Shown: positions 16,315 through 26,136, numbered from the stretch's first letter. The stretch: 62,959 nucleotides of DNA from Bacteroidales bacterium (GCA_022648545.1 JALCMP010000010.1:1-62959); one strand, 5' to 3'. Program-made: numbers and translations. Notes: generated by a model from the letters alone, not told the origin.

Positions 16315-16734
16315 CTAAATGGTTTTTATTTTTTTAACGGCATTTTTCTTTGTCATTTTACTTCTTGATTTAATCTGTGTCTTGTACTTTTTAAGCTGTT
16401 CCGGAGTAAGAATGTTGCCTAAATCTTCTATCGTCTGATTTTTAATGGATTCTCTTTTGACGCGCATATCTTCGGCGTTTACATTAGCTCCCTTTTCAGT
16501 TCTTAGAGCCTTTAAAGATTCATATTCCTTGAGAAAGACAGATTTGGCTTCTTCTGTTTTCTGATTGGAAAGATTAAACTCTTTTTGCAGATTATCTGCT
16601 TTGCGTTGAGCGACTTGTTCGAGATTATTTCCGCATTTTTGTTTTGCGCTCGTTTTTACGGGTCTCTGTGCGAAAATTGTGCTTGTCGACAGCATCATGA
16701 TGCCGATAGCCAAGAATGATAAGATTTTTTTCAT
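16315..16734 (-). CDS. Spy/CpxP-like periplasmic protein, tandem paralogue
   Basis: A 139-residue exported protein. The signal peptide MKKILSFLAIGIMMLSTSTIFA resembles that of its neighbour, and LQKEFNLSNQKTEEAKSVF and LGNILTPEQLKKYK align with the same two motifs. It lacks the Met-rich middle and the Cys tail of the neighbour; the C-terminus is Lys-rich. It is followed by its own terminator at 16197-16162. A palindrome (16734-16751) sits at the start codon. Confidence 0.7.
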   Translation of the reverse strand: MKKILSFLAIGIMMLSTSTIFAQRPVKTSAKQKCGNNLEQVAQRKADNLQKEFNLSNQKTEEAKSVFLKEYESLKALRTEKGANVNAEDMRVKRESIKNQTIEDLGNILTPEQLKKYKTQIKSRSKMTKKNAVKKIKTI

Positions 16735-16751
16735 TTTAAGCGTGCTTAAAA
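16734..16751. promoter_or_regulatory. palindrome at start of Spy-like gene
   Basis: TTTTAAGC and GCTTAAAA are perfect 8-bp arms around GT, touching the first base of the minus-strand ATG. It may be an operator or a 5'-UTR hairpin; no function is shown. Confidence 0.35.
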
Positions 16752-16875
16752 AATTATTTTAATAATTTGAACACAACTTGTTGGCCTTTTCATGAACAAT
16801 ATCCATACCAGATGGCTATATACTCTAAAAAATATTTTTATGGCAGAAGGTTATACGAAAGGAAAGCATAGTATT

Positions 16876-17430
16876 TTATACGGATTCGTTTTCATATCCG
16901 CAGTCGTGGCTGAGTCCGGGGGAAGTGGCCGCCTTTACGGCAAGTCTGTCGCAGATTTCGTTTTCCCTATGACCGGCATGACCCTTAACCCAGTGAAAAT
17001 TAATTTCAAATGAAGCTGAAAGCTTATCGTACACTATAAGAAACCTTTCCCACAGGTCCCTGTTTTTCTTTTTTTTGAAACCCGACAGCTTCCATTTTTT
17101 TAACCATCCTTCGTTGATGGCCCTTATTACATAAGAAGAATCGCTTATGACCGAGATCCGTCCTCCGGAGGCCTTAATAGCTTCAAGCCCTTTTATAACC
17201 CCCAGAAGTTCCATGCGATTGTTTGTAGTAAGATCGAACCCTTCGGAAAGTTCCTTGTAGTGGTTGCCGCTGAGTAAAACCACACCATAGCCGCCTGGCC
17301 CGGGGTTCCCGCGACTCGACCCATCGCTGTATATGAAGATATCGGCGATATGTCCTTTATTCGGAATGGAGCTTATGTCCCCGTCGGGTTGCCTGACGGA
17401 TGTATATTTATTAGGCTTTTTTACATTCAT
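16876..17430 (-). CDS. rnhA: ribonuclease HI
   Basis: A 184-residue RNase H that degrades the RNA strand of RNA-DNA hybrids. The catalytic residues D36 (YSDGSSRGNPG), E74 (NNRMELLGV), D97 (ISDSSY), H151 (WVKGHAGHRENE) and D161 are all present. An N-terminal extension of about 28 residues precedes the fold, and the start could be further inside. It lies 14 bp downstream of pdxA on the same strand. Confidence 0.94.
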   Translation of the reverse strand: MNVKKPNKYTSVRQPDGDISSIPNKGHIADIFIYSDGSSRGNPGPGGYGVVLLSGNHYKELSEGFDLTTNNRMELLGVIKGLEAIKASGGRISVISDSSYVIRAINEGWLKKWKLSGFKKKKNRDLWERFLIVYDKLSASFEINFHWVKGHAGHRENEICDRLAVKAATSPGLSHDCGYENESV

Positions 17431-17444
17431 AAAAAAAGTCTATT

Positions 17445-18695
17445 TTAATTTTCCGAATCGTCGACTGCTGCCGTTGGGGCTTCATCGCCTGTTCCGTGTT
17501 GAGTGATATTTGATTCTCCTCCGCGGGCTTCTACGCGGGAATTTGAATCATTGCGCGAGAAACGGCTGCCGTTAGTATTGTGATTCTGCCCTGAATAATT
17601 TCCTGGAAAGCTGCTTCCGGGGTTGGAATTTTTGCATTCCTGACTGCGCGGGCCTGAAAGATCTATTTCCTTAAGGGGATCGGCATACATTTCGTCATAT
17701 TTCTTTCGATTTCCGTATATGTCGATTGCTGCATAAATTGCAGAAATCATCGACTGGGGATTCGCCTTGTTTTTTCCGGCAACATCAAAGGCAGTTCCAT
17801 GATCGGGCGATGTCCTTACTATAGGAAGTCCGGCTGTAAAGTTGTATCCCGAGTCGAAAGACAAAGCCTTAAAGGGGATCAGCCCCTGGTCGTGGTACAT
17901 GGCGAGAACCGCATCGAATTTGAATTGCATTCCTATGCTGAAGAATCCGTCGGGTGAATATGGTCCGAAAGTCAGGATGCCTTCATCGTTGGCCTTTTTT
18001 ATCGACGGAATGATTACATCATTTTCTTCGTTTCCCAGCAGTCCCCTGTCGCCGGCATGCGGGTTAAGTCCCAGAACCGCAAGTTTGGGCTTGACTATCA
18101 GAAAATCGCGTTTTAGAGAATCGTTCATGAGCTTCAGTTTGCTTAATATGAGGTCTTCAGTTATGGCGGAAGATACTTTGGAAATCGGAAGGTGGTTGGT
18201 AGCTACTCCCACTCTGCAGGAATCCGAGCAAAGAAACATAAGTCCGTCTCTGGCGCCGAACTGGTTTACAAGATATTCGGTATGTCCCGGGAATTTGAAC
18301 TGTTCTTCGGTAACTGCACGTTTATTAAACGGGGCAGTAACCATAATGTCTATCAGTCCTGCTTTCAGATCGGCCGTGCAGCGTTCGAGGGAAGCAATTG
18401 CGGCATCGGATCCGTTGGGAGTAAGCTGTCCCGGTTCGACAGGAAAATTTTCGTTTATGCAGTTTATTATATTAACCCTCTTGGGACGAGCTTCCCTTGG
18501 GGAATTTATAATGTTTGTATTAATATGCTCGGTTTCCGGAATTCTTTTCCTGTAATATCCGAAAACACGTGAAGAGCCATAAATTATGGGGGTGCACATG
18601 TCAAGCATGCGTGCATCGGACAAAGCCTTGATAATCACTTCATATCCTATTCCATTAGTATCTCCCTGCGTGATGCCCAGTATGATTTTTGTCAT
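17445..18695 (-). CDS. pdxA: 4-hydroxythreonine-4-phosphate dehydrogenase with C-terminal extension
   Basis: A 416-residue NAD-dependent enzyme of pyridoxal-phosphate synthesis. GDTNGIGYEVIIKA at the N-terminus, FPGHTEYL, AVLGLNPHAGD, MYHDQGLIPFK and TSPDHGTAFD are PdxA signatures including the metal-binding histidines. Family members are usually about 330-360 residues. Here residues from about 347 onward form a 70-residue Ser/Asn/Gly/Glu-rich tail of low complexity that has no counterpart in typical PdxA. The gene is divergent from recG and precedes rnhA. Confidence 0.94.
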   Translation of the reverse strand: MTKIILGITQGDTNGIGYEVIIKALSDARMLDMCTPIIYGSSRVFGYYRKRIPETEHINTNIINSPREARPKRVNIINCINENFPVEPGQLTPNGSDAAIASLERCTADLKAGLIDIMVTAPFNKRAVTEEQFKFPGHTEYLVNQFGARDGLMFLCSDSCRVGVATNHLPISKVSSAITEDLILSKLKLMNDSLKRDFLIVKPKLAVLGLNPHAGDRGLLGNEENDVIIPSIKKANDEGILTFGPYSPDGFFSIGMQFKFDAVLAMYHDQGLIPFKALSFDSGYNFTAGLPIVRTSPDHGTAFDVAGKNKANPQSMISAIYAAIDIYGNRKKYDEMYADPLKEIDLSGPRSQECKNSNPGSSFPGNYSGQNHNTNGSRFSRNDSNSRVEARGGESNITQHGTGDEAPTAAVDDSEN

Positions 18696-18762
18696 TTTAA
18701 GTCAATTAATTTAGAGTTTGCAATTTACAATAAAATAAAAATTTTACATAATTTTGTTAGAT

Positions 18763-21027
18763 ATGAATCAGATCCTGAATTCGGAAATAAAATATTTGCC
18801 GGGGGTAGGTCCGAAGAGGGCCGAACTTCTGGAAAAGGAGCTTAACATAAAGACCTTCCGTGATCTCATGTACTTTTTTCCTTTCAGGTATATCGACAGA
18901 AGCAAGATATATTCGATAAGCGAGCTGCTGCCCACTTCTTCTTATGTTCAAATAAGAGGACATATAATGCAAGTCAAGATTATGATGAGCAGAGGCAGAG
19001 CCGGAGGTGAGGCCGAAGGTTCCAGGGCTGCGGCAGCATCGTACGGGAATAGCGGCAGGAAGGGGGGAGGACGCAGGCTCGTTGCTTATATGCGGGATGC
19101 GACGGGAACGGTGGAACTCGTTTTTTTTAAGGGGATATCATATATACAGAAAATTCTTAAACCCGACAGTGAATTTATTGCTTTCGGCAAGCCTGCCGTT
19201 TTTAACGGAAAAATAACTATGGTGCATCCCGAATTAACGCCCCCGTCGGCCGAAATCCTTTATGAAGGCAGCACACAGATGGGGGTGTATCCTTCTACCG
19301 AAAAATTAAGGAACAACGGACTGGGTAACAAGGTTGTGTCTAAATTGGTAAGAACGTTGCTTGATAAATGCGCTGATGATCTTGCCGAGACTCTTCCCGG
19401 CGATATAATAGCGCGCAAGGATTTGCTTGGCCTAAGGGAATCGCTGATAAATATACATTTTCCCGTAAACAACACTCTCCTTTCGCGGGCCCAGTACCGT
19501 CTGAAATTTGAAGAACTGTTTTATCTGCAGCTGAGTTTGCTGAAGCAGAGAAATGTTAGGATGAGGAGCGAAGACGGAATAGTAATGAAAAAAGTTGGTC
19601 CGGCTTTTAATAAATGTTATGAAAGTCTTGATTTTCCTCTGACCGGTGCACAAAAGCGGGTTATAAAGGAAATGAGATCCGATATGTGCAGCGGCAGGCA
19701 GATGAACCGTCTGCTTCAGGGAGATGTGGGAAGCGGTAAAACGGTAGTTGCCGTACTCCTTGCGCTGCTGGCAGTAGATAACGGATATCAGGCCTGCATA
19801 ATGGCTCCGACGGAAGTACTGGCACAACAGCATTTTTCTTCGATATCCAAATTGATAAAACCGGCGGGGGTGACCGTCGGGTTGCTTACCGGAAGTACTA
19901 AAAAGAAAGAAAGGGATGTTCTTCTGGAGGAATTGGTGTCTGGAAGGATGCAGATCCTTATTGGTACTCATGCACTTATCGAGGACAGGGTGAAATTTAA
20001 AAATCTGGGTTTTGCCGTAATAGATGAACAGCATCGCTTTGGCGTGGAACAACGCGGAAGGTTGTGGAATAAGGAAAGCAATGAGACCGGGGATGATTCA
20101 GGCGGAACCGGTTTTACGGTCGGTTCTGATGCGCCCGCTGGTGCCGAATCATACCGCAGGCTTGTACCGCACGTTCTTGTTATGACGGCTACGCCTATTC
20201 CGCGGACTCTGGCCATGACTGTTTTCGGAGACCTGGATGTTTCCGTTCTTGACAAGCTTCCTCCGGGAAGAAAGCCTATTACGACTGTGCATATGTATGA
20301 TAATCAGTCGGGGAAACTTTTCGATTTTATGAAAGGGCAGATAAAGCAGGGGCGTCAGATATTCGTTGTTTATCCTCTTATTACCGAAAGCGAAAAGATG
20401 GATTATAAAAATCTCGAAGAAGGATATGATGTGATTTCCGAAGTTTTTAAGGCTCCGGAATATGTGACTACTGTTGTTCATGGCAGGCAAAAACCGGCCG
20501 ACAAGGAGTTCGGAATGAAGCTTTTTGCAAGCGGTAAAGCCGATATAATGGTTTCTACATCCGTAATAGAAGTAGGTGTGGATGTACCGAATGCTTCCGT
20601 AATGATAATAGAAAGTGCGGAAAGATTCGGCCTAAGCCAGCTTCATCAGTTACGGGGCCGTGTGGGGCGCGGTTCGGATAAAAGTTACTGTGTTCTTGTA
20701 ACCGGCTACAAGCTGTCCGAAGAAGGGCGGAAGCGTATAGAAATGATGTGCGAAACGCAGGATGGTTTCAGGCTGGCAGAGGCCGATATGAAAATGCGCG
20801 GACCCGGCGACATGGAAGGTACGGCGCAAAGCGGTCTGGCATTCGATCTGCATATTGCCAATTTGGCATTGGATTCCTCCATCCTCGAAAATGCAAGGCA
20901 TACCGCTATGCATGTGTTGGATTCCGATCCGCTGCTTTCCGGCCCGGCGTCTGTAATATTGCGCCGGGAGTTGGAAACGCTGCGAAACTATGGAAAAGAG
21001 CCTGTGGATTACGGACGTATAAGCTAA
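18763..21027 (+). CDS. recG: ATP-dependent DNA helicase RecG
   Basis: A 754-residue branched-DNA helicase. The wedge/OB domain is N-terminal (LPGVGPKRAELL at 12-23), Walker A GDVGSGKT at 320-327, DEQH at 421-424, MTATPIPRTLA at 474-484, and the C-terminal helicase part contains LHQLRGRVGRG. Two low-complexity inserts are unusual: Gly/Ala/Arg-rich at about 76-105 in the wedge domain and Gly/Ser-rich at about 438-466. The ATG at 18763 is preferred over a TTG at 18754. The TAA stop is the first three bases of the 103-bp inverted-repeat element. Confidence 0.95.
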   Translation: MNQILNSEIKYLPGVGPKRAELLEKELNIKTFRDLMYFFPFRYIDRSKIYSISELLPTSSYVQIRGHIMQVKIMMSRGRAGGEAEGSRAAAASYGNSGRKGGGRRLVAYMRDATGTVELVFFKGISYIQKILKPDSEFIAFGKPAVFNGKITMVHPELTPPSAEILYEGSTQMGVYPSTEKLRNNGLGNKVVSKLVRTLLDKCADDLAETLPGDIIARKDLLGLRESLINIHFPVNNTLLSRAQYRLKFEELFYLQLSLLKQRNVRMRSEDGIVMKKVGPAFNKCYESLDFPLTGAQKRVIKEMRSDMCSGRQMNRLLQGDVGSGKTVVAVLLALLAVDNGYQACIMAPTEVLAQQHFSSISKLIKPAGVTVGLLTGSTKKKERDVLLEELVSGRMQILIGTHALIEDRVKFKNLGFAVIDEQHRFGVEQRGRLWNKESNETGDDSGGTGFTVGSDAPAGAESYRRLVPHVLVMTATPIPRTLAMTVFGDLDVSVLDKLPPGRKPITTVHMYDNQSGKLFDFMKGQIKQGRQIFVVYPLITESEKMDYKNLEEGYDVISEVFKAPEYVTTVVHGRQKPADKEFGMKLFASGKADIMVSTSVIEVGVDVPNASVMIIESAERFGLSQLHQLRGRVGRGSDKSYCVLVTGYKLSEEGRKRIEMMCETQDGFRLAEADMKMRGPGDMEGTAQSGLAFDLHIANLALDSSILENARHTAMHVLDSDPLLSGPASVILRRELETLRNYGKEPVDYGRIS

Positions 21028-21127
21028 CTCGGGTTAGCTCAAAAAGTGCGCCACCGTAAAAAATAAACGATTGATTATCAATGCTGTTAAATTCTAATTG
21101 GCGCACTATTTGTACTAACCCGAGTTA
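21025..21127. repeat. 103-bp element with 29-bp inverted repeats
   Basis: Bases 21025-21053 and 21099-21127 are inverted copies with 3 mismatches in 29; the outer TAACTCGGGTTAG and the inner AGTGCGCCA match perfectly. The 45-bp centre is AT-rich and encodes nothing. The layout fits a MITE or a collapsed insertion sequence; TA dinucleotides lie at both ends, but a palindrome gives these anyway. It could act as a large hairpin between recG and nfo. Only one copy was noticed in this window. Confidence 0.8.
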
Positions 21128-21139
21128 AAAGATAAAAAA

Positions 21140-21976
21140 ATGAAATATATAGGAGCACATGTTAGTTCGGCGGGAGGGGTGTTCAATGCCCTGGAAAATG
21201 CCAGAAATATAGGAGCTACCGCCCTGGCTTTGTTTACGAAAAATCAAAGGCAGTGGGTGTCCAAACCTTTGGGCGAAGAAGAAATAAATAAATTTAAGCA
21301 GCTGTGCAGAGAATACGGTTATACGCCTGCGCAGATACTTCCCCACGACAGTTATCTGATAAATTTAGGAAGTCCGTCGGAAGAAGGCCTTCAGAGATCG
21401 CGTACGGCCTTTATAGACGAAATGCAAAGGTGCGAACAATTGGGACTGGACAGGCTTAACTTCCATCCGGGTAGCCACCTTAAGAAAATTAGCATAAAGG
21501 AATGCGAAAAAATCGTAGCCGAATCCATAAATATTGCACTTGACAAAACCAAAGGCGTAACGGCAGTAATAGAGAACACGGCGGGACAGGGAAGCAACAT
21601 CGGATTTGCCTTCGAACAGCTGGCCGATATGATAGAGATGGTGGAGGACAAAAGCCGCGTGGGTGTGTGCATAGATACATGCCACGCATTTGCAGCCGGG
21701 TACGATTTATCCACGGAAATGGGATTCATACAGGTTTTTGATGAATTTGATAAAACGGTAGGCTTCGAATATCTGCGTGGTATGCATCTTAACGACGCAA
21801 AAAAAGAGGTGGGTAGCCGGATAGATAGACACGAATCCCTCGGCAAGGGAACGATAGGCAAAACGACATTCGAACTGATAATGAAAGACAATAGGTTCGA
21901 TGGGATACCTTTAATTCTGGAAACCCCAAATCCTGCAATCTGGCCGGAAGAAATAGCATGGCTCAAATCTTTTTAG
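21140..21976 (+). CDS. nfo: deoxyribonuclease IV (endonuclease IV)
   Basis: A 278-residue apurinic/apyrimidinic endonuclease. [13 protein letters not shown], the [13 protein letters not shown] segment, [36 protein letters not shown] and [18 protein letters not shown] contain the Zn-binding His, Glu and Asp residues. Length matches the family (about 280). It begins 12 bp after the inverted-repeat element. Confidence 0.97.
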   Translation: MKYIGAHVSSAGGVFNALENARNIGATALALFTKNQRQWVSKPLGEEEINKFKQLCREYGYTPAQILPHDSYLINLGSPSEEGLQRSRTAFIDEMQRCEQLGLDRLNFHPGSHLKKISIKECEKIVAESINIALDKTKGVTAVIENTAGQGSNIGFAFEQLADMIEMVEDKSRVGVCIDTCHAFAAGYDLSTEMGFIQVFDEFDKTVGFEYLRGMHLNDAKKEVGSRIDRHESLGKGTIGKTTFELIMKDNRFDGIPLILETPNPAIWPEEIAWLKSF

Positions 21977-22044
21977 TAGATTTGCGTCCCCCGGCAGATA
22001 GATGCCCCGGATAAAAAATAAATACCGGAACGGACAAAAAAATA

Positions 22045-23061
22045 ATGATGGAAACTTTTTTCGATAGAACAGATTTGAAATATGCGATGATCGGCGGAGG
22101 AAGTTGGGCAACGGCCATAGTCAAAATCCTGTTGAATCATCAGAAAAAGATATCGTGGTATCTCCGACGTCAGACAACCATAGACTGCATAATAGAAAAC
22201 CAGCACAACCCGTCCTACCTTCAGTCTGTATTTTTGGACCCCGGCAGGCTCGATATGAGCACTAATATAAATAAGGTGGTAAAGAACTCCGACGTAATCA
22301 TATTCTGCATACCGTCGGCGTACTTCGTAAAAACCATAACCAACCTTACTCTGCCTCTGAACGACAAATTCATAATATCGGCGGTAAAAGGATTCGTATC
22401 AGAAGAAAACCTCACCATCGCAGAATATTTCCATGAGAAATATGACATACCGTTCGACAGAATAGGAGTAATAAGCGGCCCCTGCCATGCCGAAGAAATA
22501 TCAATGGAAAGACTTTCCTATCTTACTCTTTCGAGCAAACATATGGAAACTGCCGAAGCATTATGCAAGGTGTTTGCATGCAGCTATGTAAAAGCATATC
22601 CCTGTACCGACATATATGGAGTCGAGTATTCTGCATCGCTAAAAAATATATATGCGATAGCTGCCGGAATATGCCATGCTCTCGGCTACGGCGATAACTT
22701 TATGGCCGTATTGATGACCAATTCTTTTCACGAAATATCATCGTTCATACAAGCCACTCATCCCGACGAAAACAGAGTTATGACGTCATCTCCTTATCTT
22801 GGCGATCTTCTTGTAACGGGCTATTCCAATTTCAGCCGCAACAGAACGTTCGGGAGTATGATAGGAAAAGGATATTCCGTAAAAAGCGCCCGGATGGAAA
22901 TGAATATGGTGGCGGAAGGATACTATGCCAGCAAAAGCATAAAGGAAATAAATAAAAAGTACCAAGTGGATATGCCTATAGCCGACGCCGTCTATGAAAT
23001 ATTGTATGAAAAACGCTACCCTCCATACATAATAAAACAACTGACAGACAAGCTGCGGTAA
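22045..23061 (+). CDS. gpsA: glycerol-3-phosphate dehydrogenase (NAD(P)+)
   Basis: A 338-residue enzyme that supplies sn-glycerol-3-phosphate for phospholipids. The nucleotide-binding GGGSWATA is at 17-24, the conserved SAVKGF is at about 111-116 and GPCHAEE at 144-150, and the catalytic Lys lies in EYSASLKNIYAIAAG. The first ATG (22045) and the second (22048) are equivalent. It precedes pgi with a 136-bp gap that holds only a small TTTGCC/GGCAAA hairpin (23084-23099). Confidence 0.94.
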   Translation: MMETFFDRTDLKYAMIGGGSWATAIVKILLNHQKKISWYLRRQTTIDCIIENQHNPSYLQSVFLDPGRLDMSTNINKVVKNSDVIIFCIPSAYFVKTITNLTLPLNDKFIISAVKGFVSEENLTIAEYFHEKYDIPFDRIGVISGPCHAEEISMERLSYLTLSSKHMETAEALCKVFACSYVKAYPCTDIYGVEYSASLKNIYAIAAGICHALGYGDNFMAVLMTNSFHEISSFIQATHPDENRVMTSSPYLGDLLVTGYSNFSRNRTFGSMIGKGYSVKSARMEMNMVAEGYYASKSIKEINKKYQVDMPIADAVYEILYEKRYPPYIIKQLTDKLR

Positions 23062-23197
23062 CAAACTTTCGGAAGTGATAGAATTTGCCGTAAGGCAAAA
23101 CTAAGTAGGCAAATCCGGAGCAGGCAACACCGGAGAAAAAGAAGCAGTTACGGCACAAAACAGGAAACAATTAAACTCAAAAATAAACATTACAGAA

Positions 23198-24526
23198 ATG
23201 ATTTCAATAGATCTTAAAGGCATAAGCAAATTCGTACCACAGGCAACTCTGGACGAGTATACCAAAAAAGCCGAAAACGGTCTTGATACCGTACTCGGAG
23301 GAAAGGGAGCAGGAAACGACTTCCTCGGATGGGTAAATCTCCCTTCCGAAATAGATGAAAACACCATAAATTCTTGCAACTCAATAGCCGACAAATGGAA
23401 GGGCTTCGTAGATGTTGTTGTAATGGTTGGCATAGGAGGATCATATCTTGGAGCAAAAGCCGTAATAGAAGCCCTTGGACATGCATTCAATCTTAGCAAA
23501 AAAGAAGGATGTCCGCAAATCCTTTACGCAGGAAACAACATAAGCGAAGACTATGCTGCGGAACTTCTCGACTACCTGTCGATGCGCAAGTTCGCCATTG
23601 TTGTAATATCCAAATCGGGAACGACGACAGAACCTGCAATAGCGTTCAGGCTTCTTAAGAACGATCTTGAAAAAAGATTCGGCAAACGTGCCGCAAAAGA
23701 AAGAATAGTAGCTATTACGGATAAGTCGAAAGGGGCTCTTCACACACTTGCTACCCAGGAAGGCTACGAAACATTCGTAATTCCCGACAATGTGGGAGGA
23801 CGTTTTTCTGTTCTTACACCTGTCGGGTTGTTGCCTATTGCAATAGCAGGATTCGATATAAAGGCTCTTGTAGAAGGTGCATGCGAAATGCAAAAAAACT
23901 GTGCTGTAAAAGCAGCCGGAAATCCTGCAATTGAATATGCTGCTGCCCGGAATGCCGTACATGCTCAGAAAAAAGACGTAGAAATACTCGTGAATTTCAA
24001 TCCAAAACTACAATATTTCGGAGAATGGTGGAAACAGCTCTATGGTGAAAGCGAAGGTAAGGACGGCAAGGGCATATTCCCTGCCTCCGTGAACTTTACG
24101 ACCGACCTTCATTCTATGGGACAATTCATACAGGACGGAACCCGGATGATGTTCGAAACCAGCGTACTTGTAGATAATGCAAAAAACGAAGTTAAAATAG
24201 AAGAAGATCTGCAGAACCTCGACGGTCTTAACTTCCTTGCAGGAAAAAGAGTAGAAGAAATAAACAAAATGGCGCAAATTGGTACCCGTCTGGCACACAT
24301 AGACGGAGGCGTTCCCAATATAGAAGTGCATATTGAAAAACTCGACGAACAAAATCTCGGAGAATTAATATACTTCTTTGAAATTGCCTGCGGAATAAGC
24401 GGCTATATGCTCGGAGTAAATCCGTTCAACCAGCCGGGTGTTGAAGCATATAAGAAAAACATGTTCGCGCTTCTGAATAAACCCGGATATGAAAAGGAAT
24501 CCGAAGAAATAAAAAAGAGATTATAG
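23198..24526 (+). CDS. pgi: glucose-6-phosphate isomerase
   Basis: A 442-residue isomerase of glycolysis. [46 protein letters not shown] and [16 protein letters not shown] are Pgi signatures. The length fits the shorter (about 450-residue) bacterial type. folC follows after 25 bp. Confidence 0.97.
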   Translation: MISIDLKGISKFVPQATLDEYTKKAENGLDTVLGGKGAGNDFLGWVNLPSEIDENTINSCNSIADKWKGFVDVVVMVGIGGSYLGAKAVIEALGHAFNLSKKEGCPQILYAGNNISEDYAAELLDYLSMRKFAIVVISKSGTTTEPAIAFRLLKNDLEKRFGKRAAKERIVAITDKSKGALHTLATQEGYETFVIPDNVGGRFSVLTPVGLLPIAIAGFDIKALVEGACEMQKNCAVKAAGNPAIEYAAARNAVHAQKKDVEILVNFNPKLQYFGEWWKQLYGESEGKDGKGIFPASVNFTTDLHSMGQFIQDGTRMMFETSVLVDNAKNEVKIEEDLQNLDGLNFLAGKRVEEINKMAQIGTRLAHIDGGVPNIEVHIEKLDEQNLGELIYFFEIACGISGYMLGVNPFNQPGVEAYKKNMFALLNKPGYEKESEEIKKRL

Positions 24527-24551
24527 AATCCGGAGATATCCGGAATTAAAT

Positions 24552-26087
24552 ATGAAATTTACGCCTGAAGAATACGATCGGGAACTGGAAATAATATTCA
24601 ACAGATTTCCGAGTTTTCAGAAAGTAGGCGGAAGAGCTTTCAAGCCGGGTATCGAAACGATGCTCCGGCTTGACGAGTTTTTCGGCCATCCGGCGGAGTG
24701 TTTCCGCAGCATACATATAGCCGGTACTAACGGCAAGGGGTCGGTTGCACATTTTCTGGCTGCTGCACTGTCCGGAGCCGGGTACAAGACAGGGCTTTAT
24801 ACATCCCCGCACATGATAGACTTCAGGGAACGCATAAAAATAAACGGTGATATAAACGGCAGGTCTCTGGATAACAACTGCCGGTCGGCTTCCGGTGCGG
24901 TTAATTTCTCTATGATTCCCCGCGAAGATGTTTATAGGTTCCTTACGGAAAATAAACCGGTATTCGAGAAATTCGATGCCTCTTTCTTTGACATAACCAC
25001 AATAATGGCCTTCAGGTATTTTGCAGACACCAAGGTTGATTATGCGGTCGTCGAATGCGGGCTCGGAGGACGTCTCGATTCCACGAATATAATAACGCCG
25101 CAGCTTTCAGTAATAACAAGCATCGGACTCGACCATTGCCAATATTTAGGCAATACGCTGCCTGAAATAGCGTTCGAGAAGGCCGGAATTATAAAACCCG
25201 GAGTTCCGGTAGTAATAGGAGAAAACTCGGGCGTAGGCGAAGTTTTTGAGAAAAAAGCTTCTGAATGTGGTTCCTCAATATATTTTGCCGACGGCTATTC
25301 CGGTTTTGAATCAATTTCCGACATGAACGATATTCCTCTATATGATGAGCTTCCAGAGCCGATAAAATCCATAAATGACGAAGATCTCGACCTAAGAGGA
25401 TATTGCCAGGACAAAAATCTCCGGACAGCAAAAGTTGCGCTGGATGTTCTTATGTCATGCGTTTCTTCCGGAAAGGCGGGAGATGCGCTTCCCGAAGCCC
25501 TGGGTGAAGATAGGGGCTTGCATTCATGTTTGTCGGATGAAAAAGTGTACAGCCGTATGGCATACGGAATAAAGCATGCTGCAAAAATAACAGGCTTGCA
25601 CGGACGCTGGGAAAAACTACATTCCCATCCCGACGTCTATTGCGATATGGGGCATAATGCTCATGCCTTTAAAATAGTTAGCAGGCATTTGTCGGATACG
25701 ATGCTTTTAAAGCACCCCGACGGTTCCTTCCTTTATAACCGTCTTGTCTTCTTTTATGGAGTGATGGCTGACAAGGATCTTGCAGGCATCTCGGGGCTCC
25801 TTCCCGGGAATAAAAAAAGAGACCGATTTCCGCAATCGGTGTATTACTATTTCGTAAATCCCGACGGGACCAGAGCTATTCCTGCTGCAGACCTTTCTAA
25901 AAAAATGCTGGAGTACGGTTTCGAAGGAGAGGCGTGCCATTTTGATAATATGGAGGGAAAGTCTAACATTAAGTTTTCCATTTCTAAATACTTCGCAAGA
26001 GATATGCGTAGGGATGATTTCGTATTTATAGGTGGTAGTGCCTATGTGGTGGCGGAAGCGCTGGAAATATTTTTGAAAAAAAATTAA
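24552..26087 (+). CDS. folC: folylpolyglutamate/dihydrofolate synthase
   Basis: A 511-residue Mur-ligase-like enzyme that adds glutamate to (dihydro)folate. The P-loop GTNGKGS is at 58-64, followed by GLYTSPHMIDFRERIKING; VECGLGGRLDSTNI, SIGLDHCQYLG and LHGRWEKL are conserved. It is longer than the usual ~430 residues because of inserts after ERIKING and around 290-345. The tRNA-Val gene follows, with its own promoter. Confidence 0.94.
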   Translation: MKFTPEEYDRELEIIFNRFPSFQKVGGRAFKPGIETMLRLDEFFGHPAECFRSIHIAGTNGKGSVAHFLAAALSGAGYKTGLYTSPHMIDFRERIKINGDINGRSLDNNCRSASGAVNFSMIPREDVYRFLTENKPVFEKFDASFFDITTIMAFRYFADTKVDYAVVECGLGGRLDSTNIITPQLSVITSIGLDHCQYLGNTLPEIAFEKAGIIKPGVPVVIGENSGVGEVFEKKASECGSSIYFADGYSGFESISDMNDIPLYDELPEPIKSINDEDLDLRGYCQDKNLRTAKVALDVLMSCVSSGKAGDALPEALGEDRGLHSCLSDEKVYSRMAYGIKHAAKITGLHGRWEKLHSHPDVYCDMGHNAHAFKIVSRHLSDTMLLKHPDGSFLYNRLVFFYGVMADKDLAGISGLLPGNKKRDRFPQSVYYYFVNPDGTRAIPAADLSKKMLEYGFEGEACHFDNMEGKSNIKFSISKYFARDMRRDDFVFIGGSAYVVAEALEIFLKKN

Positions 26088-26105
26088 AAGTTTTCTGAAA
26101 AAATT

Positions 26106-26136
26106 TTGTCGAATAGAAAAATTTACATACTTTTGC
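26106..26136 (+). promoter_or_regulatory. promoter of tRNA-Val
   Basis: TTTG (26106-26109), a 19-bp spacer and TACTTTTG (26129-26136) match the Bacteroidota consensus exactly. The -7 box ends 17 bp before the tRNA. Confidence 0.82.

Noticed and set aside
18754-18762. TTG start of recG and a TAATTTTG promoter at 18749-18756
   Set aside because: The ATG at 18763 is conventional; the box is only 6 bp before it and lacks a -33 partner, so a promoter claim would need a leaderless transcript.
23084-23099. TTTGCC-GTAA-GGCAAA hairpin between gpsA and pgi
   Set aside because: Short 6-bp stem with no T-run after it on the plus strand; too weak for a terminator or riboswitch call.
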